Source of the DNA: an uncultured Eubacterium sp.
Lineage (GTDB): Bacteria; Bacillota; Clostridia; Lachnospirales; Lachnospiraceae
Assembly (NCBI GenBank): GCA_947384955.1
Contig: CANDJC010000022.1
Location: 1-48,009 of the forward strand
Length of the DNA stretch: 48,009 nucleotides
Direction of reading: 5' to 3'
Shown: in pieces, positions 27,503 to 36,627 of the stretch
How the letters are laid out: each line of letters opens with the position of its first letter
How positions within the stretch are numbered: the stretch's first letter is position 1
Notes under the pieces: generated by a model
Told to the model about the DNA's origin: nothing
The model's database searches: none
Seen by the model: only the letters and a program-made list of their open reading frames with translations
Position numbers and translations under genes: made by a program

Positions 27503-27757
27503 AAACCAGCCGGGCGGAGGGGAGATGCTCTGGTTTCCAGCGACATTGGAGGAATGTTTAGAAGCCCTTAGTATTCTGCACAATAACCAGGCGGCGAAGC
27601 CGAAGCGGCACCTTTAGCTTATGGCTGTAAGCCAGGGCGAACCAGGTGCCGCGACCGTCCGGGGCCACAGCGTAAACGCAGAATGCTTAGGGCTTCTTAA
27701 CATTCTGGAGTCGGAGCCGGAAACCAGAGCATCTCCCCTCCGTCCGGCGTCCGCGAA
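27503..27757 (-). repeat. Family-1 palindromic element
   Basis: The outer arms 27510-27538 and 27719-27747 are complementary at 28 of 29 positions. The core, with CAGGCGGCGAAGCCGAAGCG and CGAACCAGGTGCCGCGACCG, is in the opposite orientation to the copy at 5418. It is intergenic, downstream of the gene ending at 27796. Confidence 0.9.
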
Positions 27758-27795
27758 GCCACTCCCCCTTAACCCTCCTCTTCAGTCATCACATT

Positions 27796-28269
27796 TCAGC
27801 AAAACACAATCACTCTTCGCGGCGTCGTCTGCGGCGGTATACTCCTTGTCGTAACCGAATAAAAAACCATCAGATACTGATTCCCCGGCCTGCATTCAAA
27901 GCGCTGCCCATTCGCCGTCTGCACCACTGTAGAATCCGCAATATTCAGCTGCAAAGACCGGTCCGCCGCCAGAAGGTTCCTGTCAAAAAACTGAAACATC
28001 ACCTGCTCATTTCTGCCCGTCACTGCAGCCATCTGAGCACGGTACTGCGGCGGAAATATCAGCGGCACCGGAAGACTGCCGTCATAAAACGCCGTCACAC
28101 GCATCCCCGTGCGCAGCTGTACGCTGTCAGCAACAAATGTCCCGGAATCCACAAAAAAATTTACAATTCCGTTCTCCGTGCGCACTGCTATCATCTGGCT
28201 GCAGCAGTCACCGCCCCGTGAAATATTCATAATAGTACCCGTAACAGGAATTAACAATTCAAATGGCAT
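27796..28269 (-). CDS. Uncharacterised strand-rich protein
   Basis: This 157-residue protein is not recognised. It has no signal peptide or membrane segment and is rich in predicted strands (MPFELLIPVTGTIMNI, GIVNFFVDSGTFV, MRVTAFYDGSLPVP), which suggests a small beta-barrel or OB-like domain. The C-terminal part has ENC-free, Arg-rich TPRRVIVFC. The ribosome site AAGGAA precedes the ATG. It is 44 bases downstream of the solute-binding protein gene on the same strand, so may be the last gene of that operon, or independent. Confidence 0.65.
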   Translation of the reverse strand: MPFELLIPVTGTIMNISRGGDCCSQMIAVRTENGIVNFFVDSGTFVADSVQLRTGMRVTAFYDGSLPVPLIFPPQYRAQMAAVTGRNEQVMFQFFDRNLLAADRSLQLNIADSTVVQTANGQRFECRPGNQYLMVFYSVTTRSIPPQTTPRRVIVFC

Positions 28270-28313
28270 AAAAAATTCCTTTTCTTTTAAAATATGCCCG
28301 GTAACGAAAATGG

Positions 28314-29636
28314 TTATCTGCTATCGGCAGATTCTATTTCCTTCTTTAAATCCGCATTGGCCTGCTGCGCAAATTCATGCACGGCTGCGGGTATATTTTC
28401 CCCGTTTCCCGCCTTTTGCAGCATCTTCCACCAGCCCTTGCGGGCTTCGTCCCAGCCAGGCGTTACCTGGTAATAATCGCCCATATACTGCATAAACATG
28501 CTGTACTCAGTCATTAAATCATCGTTTTCATAAATATGCTTCAGCTCCCGTACCGGCCAGTAGAAAGATGTCAGTACAGCCCTTTTGTATTTGTCATCGT
28601 TCTGCGTCATATAACGGATAAATGTTTTCGCTGCCTCTGCCCGCTTTTCATCGCCGTTATCAAAAATGCCAAATCCCCAGATTCCGCCCTGAAGGCTCGG
28701 TCTGCCGTCAGCAGACGGAAATGCCATTGGAAAAATTTCAAAATCCAGCTCCGGATGACTGACCGTCTGGGTAATCTCAATCGAAGCATTCCAGCAAAAA
28801 GTCATTGCCAGTTCCCCGCTGCAAAAGCTGGCGATTTCATCCGCAGCAGTCATATCCGGTTCAAATGTAATGCCCTTTAGCTTTTTTAGCAGCACAAGCG
28901 CCTTTATATTTTCCTCACTGTCAGCAGTATAAACGCTGTGCGCCTCATCCGTAAAAGTCCCTCCATAAAGGTTATTCACCAGTGCCCGCGTCCCCTGGTC
29001 TCCGCTCTGGCCGCAGCAGTAAACAGCGCCTGCCTGCTCATGTCCGTAAGCCTTAAGTGCATTGACAGCTTTGATAAAATCCTTCGTCGTCCATGTATGC
29101 GTCTCCTCGTCAATATATTTAAGCGCTCCGGCTTTTTTAAACAGGTCATAATTAACCGCCATGCAGTGGGCCGTCATGCAGACAGGATATTCATAATACG
29201 CCCCGTTCGTGTGCTGGCAGGCTTTTCTTATATTTTCATAAATTTCTCCGGCCGCATCCGACTCCCAAAGGTCGGATAAATCTGCTAAAAGCCCTTCATT
29301 TCCCCAGCCTGCCACAAGCCGCTCCGGCCCTTCAAACACAAGGTCCGGGGCTTTGCCCTGCGAAACGGCTTCCTGTATTTTCTTATCTCCGCTGTTATAA
29401 TCTACGCATTCCACTGTTACATGAATTTCCGGATGTTCTTTGTGAAAACCGGCAATCAGACTGGAAACGGCTGTCGGATTGCCCCAGTTGCCGACCGGGA
29501 ATGTCCAAAACGACAGTTCCGTTTCACTGCCTGCTTCTGCTTTGGGCTGAATCTGCTCTGTCACGGTATCCCTGCTGCAGGCAGACAGACAGGCCGCTGT
29601 AAACAATGCCGCGCACATGAATATTAATTTTTTCAA
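28314..29636 (-). CDS. Extracellular solute-binding lipoprotein (family 1, sugar type)
   Basis: This 440-residue protein has a lipoprotein signal (LIFMCAALFTAACLSAC, lipobox Cys20) and the fold of family-1 sugar-binding proteins: ELSFWTFPVGNWGNPTA, VSSLIAGFHKEHPEIHVTVE, GKAPDLVFEGPE, MTFCWNASIEIT and GGIWGFGIF. The start codon is TTG, with GGGAGG seven bases upstream. No permease or ATPase genes lie nearby. It follows the hybrid histidine kinase gene by 62 bases, so it may present a ligand to the kinase sensor domain rather than feed a transporter, or use permeases encoded elsewhere. Confidence 0.88.
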   Translation of the reverse strand: MKKLIFMCAALFTAACLSACSRDTVTEQIQPKAEAGSETELSFWTFPVGNWGNPTAVSSLIAGFHKEHPEIHVTVECVDYNSGDKKIQEAVSQGKAPDLVFEGPERLVAGWGNEGLLADLSDLWESDAAGEIYENIRKACQHTNGAYYEYPVCMTAHCMAVNYDLFKKAGALKYIDEETHTWTTKDFIKAVNALKAYGHEQAGAVYCCGQSGDQGTRALVNNLYGGTFTDEAHSVYTADSEENIKALVLLKKLKGITFEPDMTAADEIASFCSGELAMTFCWNASIEITQTVSHPELDFEIFPMAFPSADGRPSLQGGIWGFGIFDNGDEKRAEAAKTFIRYMTQNDDKYKRAVLTSFYWPVRELKHIYENDDLMTEYSMFMQYMGDYYQVTPGWDEARKGWWKMLQKAGNGENIPAAVHEFAQQANADLKKEIESADSR

Positions 29637-29698
29637 AACTGAAACCTCCCAGAATTAATGATTGTAATCTGTACTAAATGCTCCTTATCTTTCAGCGG

Positions 29699-32236
29699 TC
29701 AGGCACGCAGATACTGATTCATCAGCGCCATCAGCTCCATTATATCATACGGCTTTGCAGCATGTGCGTTCATCCCGCATTCCAGGCATTTTTCAATATC
29801 ATCCTCAAAAGCGTCTGCACTGACCGCAATAATCGGAATCTTTGCGGCATCGCCCCTTGCAAGGCCCCGGATTGCAGCCGCCGCTTCATACCCTGTCATA
29901 ACAGGCATTCTAAGATCCATTAATATAATATCGTACCAGCCTTCTTTGGACTGCTCAAACTTTTCCAGGCAGATTTTGCCGTTTTCTGCATGGTCCGGCT
30001 CCATGCCAAGTTCGGAAAGCATTGCCTGTCCAATCTCCCAGTTGAGCTCATTATCCTCTGCAAACAGCACACGCAGGCCGGTAAAGTCTGTAAAAGCATC
30101 TTCAGCTTCTTCTGCCTCCTGCGGCTTTTCTTCCATAAACGGACGCAGGCCGTAGTAAAGCCCCGAACGAAACAGCGGCTTTGCAGCAAAACCGTTCACT
30201 CCGGCTTTCCCGGCTCTTTCTTCCAGTTCATCCCATTCCCCGTCCGACAAAAGAATCAGTGTGATTTTTTCGCCAAAACGGCTGCGCAGTTTTTCTGCCT
30301 CCTGTATGCCGTCCTTTCCCGCAATATCCCAGTCAAGCAGAACGGTAATCCGTTCCCCTCTGCCGCAGTTTTCTTCCAGATATCTGCATGCATGTTCCGT
30401 ATCTTTTACACATTCCGGCTGCAGGCCAATCGATGTCAGCATGCTCTCAGCCGCCTTAAGACACAGCTCGTCGTCGTCGGCTACTAAAACTTTCCCTCCC
30501 GGCAGCGACAGCTCCTGCTCCTTTCGTACTTTTTCCATGTCAATCGTAATAAAGAAATCACTGCCTGCGCCCTGCTCGCTTTCTACTCGGATGCTGCCGC
30601 CCATAGCGTCTACAATATACTTCGTAATCGTCATGCCCATGCCCGCTCCTTCGCTCTTTTGCACACGGGCATTATCTTCCCTGGAAAATGCCTCAAAAAT
30701 CTTTTCCTGGTATTCTCTGGTCATTCCGATTCCGTTATCTTTGATATGCAGGCAGGAACGGATATAGGCATCCCCCTTCGGCGACGGCTCTTCGGAAAGA
30801 AAGACCTGTATCCTTCCGTTTTTAGGCGTAAATTTCACACAGTTGCCGATAATATTTAATAAAATCTGGCTCAGGCGCACTCTGTCCGTACACACGTTTT
30901 CATACTGGATATCTTTAACATAAATATCAAAACACTGCTCTTTTTCCTGGACCTGCGGCTGAATTACAGTCATAACATTCTGCATCACCTCACGCAGAGA
31001 AAGCGGTTCCATATTCAGGGTAAAACCGCCGTTTTCAATCTTGGCCATATCCAGCATGTCATTAATCAGCCCGAGCAGATGACGGCTCGATACACTGATG
31101 CGCTTTAAACACATCCGTATGCGCACCGCATCATGCAGGCTGTTCATCGCAACAGACGCCATGCCCATAATGCCGTTCATCGGCGTGCGGATATCATGGC
31201 TCATATTGGATAAAAACTCACTTTTGGCCCTGCTTGCGCTTTCTGCAGCATGCCGTTCCCTCTCCGCAGACTGGTATGCTTTGTTAAGCTCGCGCACCTG
31301 TCTTCTGGTCTGCATGTAATAAACCGCAAAAACAAGCAGCAGCACACCCAGTATCAGAACACACCCGGCCACCGAGCAGAATGTCCATCTGTCCGCTAAC
31401 TGCTCAATTGTCTGGTCAAGCGTGGAGTAAGGCATCTGCAGCACCAGATACCACTCAGAGGCAGGAAGCGCGGTACAATAAAGATTCCACCTCTTTCCCC
31501 CTGATTCCGTCTCGCCGGAATAATCTCTGCCGTTTTCCATGGATTCTCTGAGTGTTTCGGTATACTGACTGTCCCAGCTTTCCTGGTCAAAATAATTACC
31601 GCCTCCCACATCTTCGTTTTGCATAATAAATGTACCGTCTTTGCGGATTATAGAAAAATCCACCATGCTGCTGTCAATGCTGGCGGATAACAGTTCGCTT
31701 AAATAGCTGGCCGGCAGTCCCGCCACAAGCGCGGCGCTCTTTTTCCCTTCCCCGGTTTCATAAGCCGCCGGGACTCCCATCAGCACCACCCGTTCTCCGT
31801 GTTCATCACGTCCGGCGCTGACACTGTCCCTTCCGCCCATTACCGAACGGTGCAGCGCCTGCGGTACTTCCGGTGCTACTTTTGAGCCGTATATCATCTC
31901 AAAATCCCCGTCGTCTGTATAAAACGCCAGATATTCAAATCCCCTGGAACGCGCATAATATGCCAGCTCCAGACGCAGAGCGGATTCTTTTCTGCTGTGT
32001 GACGGAGATACTGCGTCCACCAGCGCTCCTACCTGTGACAGACGCATCTCAATCGCGGTTCCAAAATGCGCAGCAGTCTGCCTGCTCATTCCTGACATAT
32101 AGATAACACCGATTTTCTTTATTGCATCCGCTCCCATCCGGTTCATCCACATTGTCTGGACATTAAACACAATCATACAGAAAATGGATGCCAGAATAAA
32201 ACTGGCTGCCAGAAAATGTGTCGTTTTACGCCTCAT
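29699..32236 (-). CDS. Hybrid sensor histidine kinase with two receiver domains
   Basis: This 845-residue membrane protein has a first membrane helix (about 8-27), a large extracytoplasmic dCache-like sensor (to about 283) and a second helix (about 286-308). A kinase core follows, with [15 protein letters not shown] (His347) and ATPase motifs [17 protein letters not shown] and GAGMGMTI. Two receiver domains close the protein: VLVADDDE with phosphoacceptor in [12 protein letters not shown], and VLFAEDNE with [13 protein letters not shown]. No DNA-binding domain is present, so output goes through protein contacts or a separate regulator. The start at 32236 is chosen because AGGAGGG is seven bases upstream; an in-frame TTG lies at 32242. 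It heads the operon with the solute-binding protein. Confidence 0.92.
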   Translation of the reverse strand: MRRKTTHFLAASFILASIFCMIVFNVQTMWMNRMGADAIKKIGVIYMSGMSRQTAAHFGTAIEMRLSQVGALVDAVSPSHSRKESALRLELAYYARSRGFEYLAFYTDDGDFEMIYGSKVAPEVPQALHRSVMGGRDSVSAGRDEHGERVVLMGVPAAYETGEGKKSAALVAGLPASYLSELLSASIDSSMVDFSIIRKDGTFIMQNEDVGGGNYFDQESWDSQYTETLRESMENGRDYSGETESGGKRWNLYCTALPASEWYLVLQMPYSTLDQTIEQLADRWTFCSVAGCVLILGVLLLVFAVYYMQTRRQVRELNKAYQSAERERHAAESASRAKSEFLSNMSHDIRTPMNGIMGMASVAMNSLHDAVRIRMCLKRISVSSRHLLGLINDMLDMAKIENGGFTLNMEPLSLREVMQNVMTVIQPQVQEKEQCFDIYVKDIQYENVCTDRVRLSQILLNIIGNCVKFTPKNGRIQVFLSEEPSPKGDAYIRSCLHIKDNGIGMTREYQEKIFEAFSREDNARVQKSEGAGMGMTITKYIVDAMGGSIRVESEQGAGSDFFITIDMEKVRKEQELSLPGGKVLVADDDELCLKAAESMLTSIGLQPECVKDTEHACRYLEENCGRGERITVLLDWDIAGKDGIQEAEKLRSRFGEKITLILLSDGEWDELEERAGKAGVNGFAAKPLFRSGLYYGLRPFMEEKPQEAEEAEDAFTDFTGLRVLFAEDNELNWEIGQAMLSELGMEPDHAENGKICLEKFEQSKEGWYDIILMDLRMPVMTGYEAAAAIRGLARGDAAKIPIIAVSADAFEDDIEKCLECGMNAHAAKPYDIMELMALMNQYLRA

Positions 32237-32323
32237 AACCAATCCCTCCTGATAAATTCCATATACTGCATTTCATCAGAACGAACTTCTGCTTTCCTTC
32301 CTGCCCATTCTGCTGCTGTATCT

Positions 32324-32352
32324 ATTATAAAATATAAAGTTTCTGTTTTCAA
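32324..32352 (-). promoter_or_regulatory. Promoter of the hybrid kinase operon
   Basis: Minus strand TTGAAA (32347-32352), 17-bp spacer, TATAAT (32324-32329), about 88 bases before the start codon. Confidence 0.75.
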
Positions 32353-32602
32353 TATGAAGAAGCGAATCGCTGTAAAAATCTGGTGATGTTCAGATGATGA
32401 TGTTTAAAGTCAGCTCCGCCCTCCCCGCAGCATCCAGGATACAATAACCAATTTCCGAAAAGAAAACAAGCCCGTTCCTTCACAATTGCGCCCCGTTTTT
32501 TCTCATGCTGATTTCCTGAGATAAAACAAACGTTTCGGCTTTTATCCAGGTGCACTCTGTAGTATACTATTAAAATAATACAAACAAAAGGAGGGAAGCC
32601 TT
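32353..32602. other. Intergenic region without recognised gene
   Basis: This stretch separates the kinase promoter from the small gene at 32603. It ends with TAGTATACTATTAAAATAAT, a likely -10 region for that gene, and AAAGGAGGGAAG as its ribosome site. No repeat element or structured RNA was recognised. Confidence 0.45.
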
Positions 32603-32833
32603 ATGGGTCTAAAATCAGCATTAGCAAGAATCACGGATACAAGAGATATCTATGTTTTTTTATCTCACTGCAGCGCAGATGATTTTTCAGAAGAAGAATT
32701 AGACGATGCATTAGAAAGATACGGATATGAACCCCGCAGATATTTGAATAAAATTGACAAGCTGCAGGCGCTTATCAATCATTTCAGACCGCAGCCGAAA
32801 AAGAAAAAGTCCCGCAGCTATCTGTTCGAATAA
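32603..32833 (+). CDS. Small uncharacterised protein
   Basis: This 76-residue protein has a strong ribosome site (AAAGGAGGG) before its ATG. It starts MGLKSALARITDTRDIYVFL, has an acidic middle (ADDFSEEELDDALERYGYE) and a basic end (RPQPKKKKSRSYLFE). No known family is recognised. Helix prediction by eye suggests two or three helices and a disordered basic tail. It is flanked by an oppositely oriented isomerase gene and has a terminator-like hairpin after it. Confidence 0.7.
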   Translation: MGLKSALARITDTRDIYVFLSHCSADDFSEEELDDALERYGYEPRRYLNKIDKLQALINHFRPQPKKKKSRSYLFE

Positions 32834-32869
32834 ACATAGGTGTCTGTATGCGCTCTTTTTGCGGACTCA

Positions 32870-32901
32870 GCAGTCTGTCCATGCTTTCTCAGACAGACTG
32901 C
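32870..32901. terminator. Hairpin between converging genes
   Basis: GCAGTCTGTC (32870-32879) pairs with GACAGACTGC (32892-32901), a perfect 10-bp stem with a 12-base loop. It lies between the small gene and the isomerase gene and could end transcription of either, although long T runs are weak. Confidence 0.55.
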
Positions 32902-32916
32902 GAAAGTCCTTTGGCA

Positions 32917-33795
32917 TTACTGGCACCATGGTGAAGGCACAAATTCTCCTCCCCTGCACCACTTCAAATAGCTGAGCGCATGCAGCTGGCCTGTCATTTC
33001 CCATTCTCCGCAGTAAACCGGGTCATGGTATCCTTCGATGCAGATATCATCCTCATAGCCGCTCATGCGCAGAATCGAAATAATTTCCCTCCAGTCTGTA
33101 TTACCAAAACCCGGCATTCTGTACACTGCATACGGAACAGCTCCGAAAACCCCGTTCCTTTTTACGCTTTCCCAGTCTATAGAAGCATCTTTGCCGTGGA
33201 CATGCACGATTTTTTTGCTCCATTGTTTTAACTGGGACACCGGTTCCATCAGCTGCATCATCGCATGTGCCGGCTCCCATTCCAGTCCGAAATTCTCATT
33301 TTTTACTTCTTCAAACATTGCCTCCCAGGCTTTCGGGTGAAATCCGATATTGCAGGATGCCCGTTCCCACGTGCCGCCCATCGGGCAGTTTTCTATTCCA
33401 AGCCGGATTCCTTTTTCCTCTGCCATCTGTGCCAGCTCTCTGAACACCATGCCAAATTCCCGAAAGGATTCTTCAACGGGCTTTCCTTCCAGCGCCCCTG
33501 CAAATGTACTTACGTGGGAAGCGCCAAACTGCTCTGCTTTCTTTATTACAAGCTTTAGTGCCTCCCTGTGCTCCGGATTCTGCAGCGGATTGCAGTAAAA
33601 TCCGATTGTGCTTATCTGTGCCCCGCTGTTTTTCAGCATATCCGCTGTTCTGACTGCCAGCCTGTCCAAATCCGCGCCTTCCAGCGACATATGATAATTA
33701 ATGGAAAAGGATTCAAATCCTTTGTCCTTTAACTGCTCAATCCATGTTTCTGCCTGCGGACCTGGAACGCAGGTACCGATTTTAATCTGTTTCAT
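32917..33795 (-). CDS. Sugar phosphate isomerase/epimerase (TIM-barrel AP-endonuclease-2-like)
   Basis: This 292-residue protein belongs to the xylose-isomerase-like TIM-barrel group that includes sugar epimerases and IolE/IolI-type enzymes. Metal-site residues are visible: Glu in GIRLGIENCPMGGTW, Glu and His in LEWEPAHAMMQL, His-x-His in VHVHGKDASIDW, and Glu in DDICIEGYHDPVY. The start is taken at 33795 (MKQIKIGTCVPG) because AAGGAAAGG lies upstream; the frame is open to 33984, but the extension has no family character and no ribosome site. The substrate is not clear. It stands alone. Confidence 0.88.
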   Translation of the reverse strand: MKQIKIGTCVPGPQAETWIEQLKDKGFESFSINYHMSLEGADLDRLAVRTADMLKNSGAQISTIGFYCNPLQNPEHREALKLVIKKAEQFGASHVSTFAGALEGKPVEESFREFGMVFRELAQMAEEKGIRLGIENCPMGGTWERASCNIGFHPKAWEAMFEEVKNENFGLEWEPAHAMMQLMEPVSQLKQWSKKIVHVHGKDASIDWESVKRNGVFGAVPYAVYRMPGFGNTDWREIISILRMSGYEDDICIEGYHDPVYCGEWEMTGQLHALSYLKWCRGGEFVPSPWCQ

Positions 33796-34001
33796 ACTGA
33801 TTCTATCCTTTCCTTGTGTGTATGATGCTCTCTGCTTTTCATGATGTACAAAAAAGACATCCATAAAAAGATGCCTTTGGGAAACTGGTTTAGGGTGCTG
33901 CGTATTTCTTTCATTATACTTATACGTTATCTGGGCGTCAATACTCTTTTTTACTTTTTGCGTGTGTGTGAAAGGGGCGGGCAAAGGGAATCTGTGGATA
34001 C

Positions 34002-34278
34002 CCGGACGCCGGGAGAGGGGAGTGGCACGGGCTTCCAGCGGCGGCTCCAGAATGTTAAGAATCCCTAGGCATTCTGCATCCAGACTGTGGCCCCGGACGG
34101 TCGCGGCACCTAGTTCGCCCTGGCCTTCTGCCAGCAGCTAAAGGTGCCGCTTCGGCTTCGCCGCCTGGTTCTTGAGCAGAATGCCAAGGGATTCTAAACA
34201 TTCTTCCAATGCCGCTGGAAGCCCGTGCCACTCCCCTCTCCCGGCTGGTTTTTGAGGTAAGTTTACATGGCATGTTCT
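34002..34278 (+). repeat. Family-1 palindromic element, perfect outer stem
   Basis: Arms 34009-34042 and 34211-34244 are perfectly complementary over 34 bp. The second stem (AATCCCTAGGCATTCTGC and GCAGAATGCCAAGGGATT) and the core (GCGGCACCTAG with CTAAAGGTGCCGC) follow. The right flank has TTTACATGGCATGTTCTG. Confidence 0.92.
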
Positions 34279-34351
34279 GCATTCTGCGTATTTTTTTTCC
34301 AGGGTCAGGCTGCTGTCAGGTATGTGTACATAATTCTACGCCTGTCTGAAA

Positions 34352-34410
34352 TGCCGCGACACTCCCCTCTCCCAGCCGGTTTTTGAGATATGTTACATGA
34401 CATGTTCTGA
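34352..34410 (+). repeat. Right-arm remnant of a family-1 element
   Basis: CACTCCCCTCTCCCAGCCGG then TGTTACATGACATGTTCTG repeats the right arm and flank of the element that ends at 34278. It has no left arm or core. Confidence 0.7.
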
Positions 34411-34452
34411 ACACAGTGTATACTTTTCCAGGATTTACGTAAAGCTTACCAA

Positions 34453-34715
34453 AACCAGCCGGATGACGGGGAGATGACCTGGCTTCCTGTGACATTGGAA
34501 GAATGTTTAGAATCCCTTAGTATTCTGCTCAATAACCAGGCGGCGAAGCCGAAGCGGCACCTTTAGCTGCTGGCTGCAGGCCAGGGCGAACTAGGTGCCG
34601 CGACCGTCCGGGGCCACAGCCTGAATGCAGAATACTTAGGGATTCTTAACATTCTGGAACCGGAACTGGAAGCCAGGTCATCTCCCCGTCATCCGGCGTC
34701 CGCGAAGCCACTCAT
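34453..34715 (-). repeat. Family-1 palindromic element, perfect outer stem
   Basis: Arms 34459-34487 and 34668-34696 are perfectly complementary over 29 bp. The core orientation is opposite to that of the neighbouring copy at 34002, so the two form an inverted pair. Arm sequences of the two copies differ at many positions. Confidence 0.92.
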
Positions 34716-34784
34716 CCCCCAATCCGTACCGCTCAGCATCCCATTCCTCGTACAGACTTTCGTCAAAATATCCTGTATAATAAA

Positions 34785-36593
34785 TCACGTAAAATTATCT
34801 TCTTCTATATATTCTCTTTCATACAATCCTCTCCCGGCATTATAATAATACTGCAGCTCCTCTGTTTTTCCGATAACATTATTATACTGATGCCCTGTCA
34901 CCGGCATACGCTCTGCACTGTTATCATGTTCGAATACGATGGAAAATTCTTCAAATCTATCTTCTATCACCTCCTCGTCACAGAGTCTTTCCACTGTCCC
35001 GTCCTCCCGGAGCGTAAGCAGTAAAAATCCCATGCTGCTTGAAGAAAACGGCATTCCAATCGAAAAATCAGGGCATCCGTCTGCATTGTAATCTGCCTGT
35101 TTCAGTTCGAATTCACCCGGAAAATTAAACTGTCCGCCGGATATTCCGGCATCCGGCCACAGACTGCTTAAACCAGCCTGAAATAATAGATTCCCGTCTG
35201 CATCGGATGTACGTATTTCATACCTGCCTTCATAATTTGTACGATAAGTATAAATACTTGGAAGGCAGTCTCTGGAATTTTCATCATAATATCTTCCCTT
35301 TGTCATCCAAAGCTCTGCTGTCATGGCGGAACCGTCTGCCATTTTCATTTTCGCAGATGCCATTTTCTTATTTTCTATTTTAGTCTGTGTCTCTGTCTCT
35401 ATCTGTATTTCCTCTGCGGATTCCTGCGCTTTTCTTTCTTTCTGGTTTTCGCCCGTCTGTGTAACAGATTTGGTATCAGGAATACTTTTTCCTGCTTCCT
35501 TTTTAGAATTTTCCGCTCCTGCCTGGATTTCTTCCTTTGGATTCAGCAGAAGGCCTGCCAGAAATACGGCGGCCAGTGCCGATAAAGCGACGCGCATCCA
35601 CAGCTTTTTCTTTTTGTATCTTAATACATTTGCAATCCGCTGTCTGACTCCGCCCTTTTCACAAAAAAGCGGGCCTGCCAGTGTAACTTTTCTGCCGCTT
35701 GCCATGGATAGCAGCGCCGCGGAGTATTCCTTTTTTGAACCGGTTCCGATTTTTCTGATTACGCTTTCATCACAGGACATCTCCATATCCCGGCACATCA
35801 GTGCAAAGGAAAGCCACGCCGGCGGACTGAACCAGTGGATACAGCAGATTAAAAATGCCGCCTGTTTTATCAGATAATCTCTGCGCCTGATATGCGTCTT
35901 TTCATGCTCGAGCACAAGTTTTTTCTCCCGTTCGTCCAGTCCTTTCGGAAGATAAATTTTCGGCTGAAACAGGCCGGATACAAACGGTGTGTGGATACCT
36001 TCTTTTTCATAAACCCCTTCTTCGAGCATAACCGCTCCCCACAGACGGCGGCTCAGGCGTATATACGACAGTACGCTGCATATAAGAAGCAGAATCAGAA
36101 CGGCTGCCCATGCCGCTGCTGCCAGAAACAGAAAAACCTGCACCGGACTTACACTGTCCTGCGGCTCGGACAGGCTGCTGTTTATGCTGTTTGGGTCCTT
36201 TCCTATCCCATTTTGAACTTCTGTTCCATTCCCAGATTTTATTCCATTCCAGGATTCTATGCCATTCCAGGATTCTATTCCGTTCCAAGCCTTTGTTCCT
36301 TTCATATATTCCAGATTTCCAGGGTTTCTGCCTTTCCCCTGTATCAGGTCCTGCATTCCGATATTTCGCGGCACCATATGCGTGCTGACTTTTATAAGAC
36401 TCAGGGAACTCTCCACGGAAACCGGACAGAGCAGTCTGAAAAATACAGCAAGCCACAGTACATAGGAATAGATTTTCGGCTGCCTTTTTAAAAACATGCG
36501 TAACAAAATCACTGCAGCAGCACAAAAGCTGGCTGTAATGCTCATATTTAACAGCCCGATAAAAATCTGCCGTATCAGTATCAAAATATCCAT
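34785..36593 (-). CDS. BlaR1-type M56 membrane peptidase with unusual sensor domain
   Basis: This 602-residue protein is a BlaR1/MecR1-type signalling peptidase. Membrane helices lie at about 5-33, 42-60, 151-176, 246-265 and 332-350. The M56 zinc motif is VLEHEKTHIRRRDY (His230, Glu231, His234). In its partner role it would inactivate the BlaI repressor. The extracytoplasmic domain (about 351-602) lacks the penicillin-binding motifs of true BlaR1; it has a low-complexity linker and a calcium-type loop ADYNADGCPDFSIG (500-513), as in FG-GAP/VCBS-like repeats. A six-residue repeat (WNGIES-like) lies at 102-131. The start at 36593 is chosen because AAGGAAGGAG precedes it; the frame is open to 36635. 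It lies 34 bases after blaI. Confidence 0.85.
   Translation of the reverse strand: MDILILIRQIFIGLLNMSITASFCAAAVILLRMFLKRQPKIYSYVLWLAVFFRLLCPVSVESSLSLIKVSTHMVPRNIGMQDLIQGKGRNPGNLEYMKGTKAWNGIESWNGIESWNGIKSGNGTEVQNGIGKDPNSINSSLSEPQDSVSPVQVFLFLAAAAWAAVLILLLICSVLSYIRLSRRLWGAVMLEEGVYEKEGIHTPFVSGLFQPKIYLPKGLDEREKKLVLEHEKTHIRRRDYLIKQAAFLICCIHWFSPPAWLSFALMCRDMEMSCDESVIRKIGTGSKKEYSAALLSMASGRKVTLAGPLFCEKGGVRQRIANVLRYKKKKLWMRVALSALAAVFLAGLLLNPKEEIQAGAENSKKEAGKSIPDTKSVTQTGENQKERKAQESAEEIQIETETQTKIENKKMASAKMKMADGSAMTAELWMTKGRYYDENSRDCLPSIYTYRTNYEGRYEIRTSDADGNLLFQAGLSSLWPDAGISGGQFNFPGEFELKQADYNADGCPDFSIGMPFSSSSMGFLLLTLREDGTVERLCDEEVIEDRFEEFSIVFEHDNSAERMPVTGHQYNNVIGKTEELQYYYNAGRGLYEREYIEEDNFT
36203..36290 (-). 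repeat. 18-bp coding tandem repeat in the blaR1-like gene
   Basis: On the coding strand GGAATAGAATCCTGGAAT and variants recur about four to five times, giving WNGIE, WNGIE, WNGIK, GNGTE and QNGIG in the loop between the second and third membrane helices. The period is exactly six residues. The outer copies are more diverged. Confidence 0.85.
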
Positions 36594-36627
36594 TCTCGCT
36601 CCTTCCTTAATACGCCGGCGCCCTGCC

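Noticed and set aside
27621-27854. Open frame through the 27503 element
   Set aside because: It is made of repeat-core sequence and overlaps the end of an opposing gene; other copies do not keep the frame.
33796-33984. N-terminal extension of the isomerase gene
   Set aside because: The good ribosome site is before the Met at 33795, and the extension has no family similarity.
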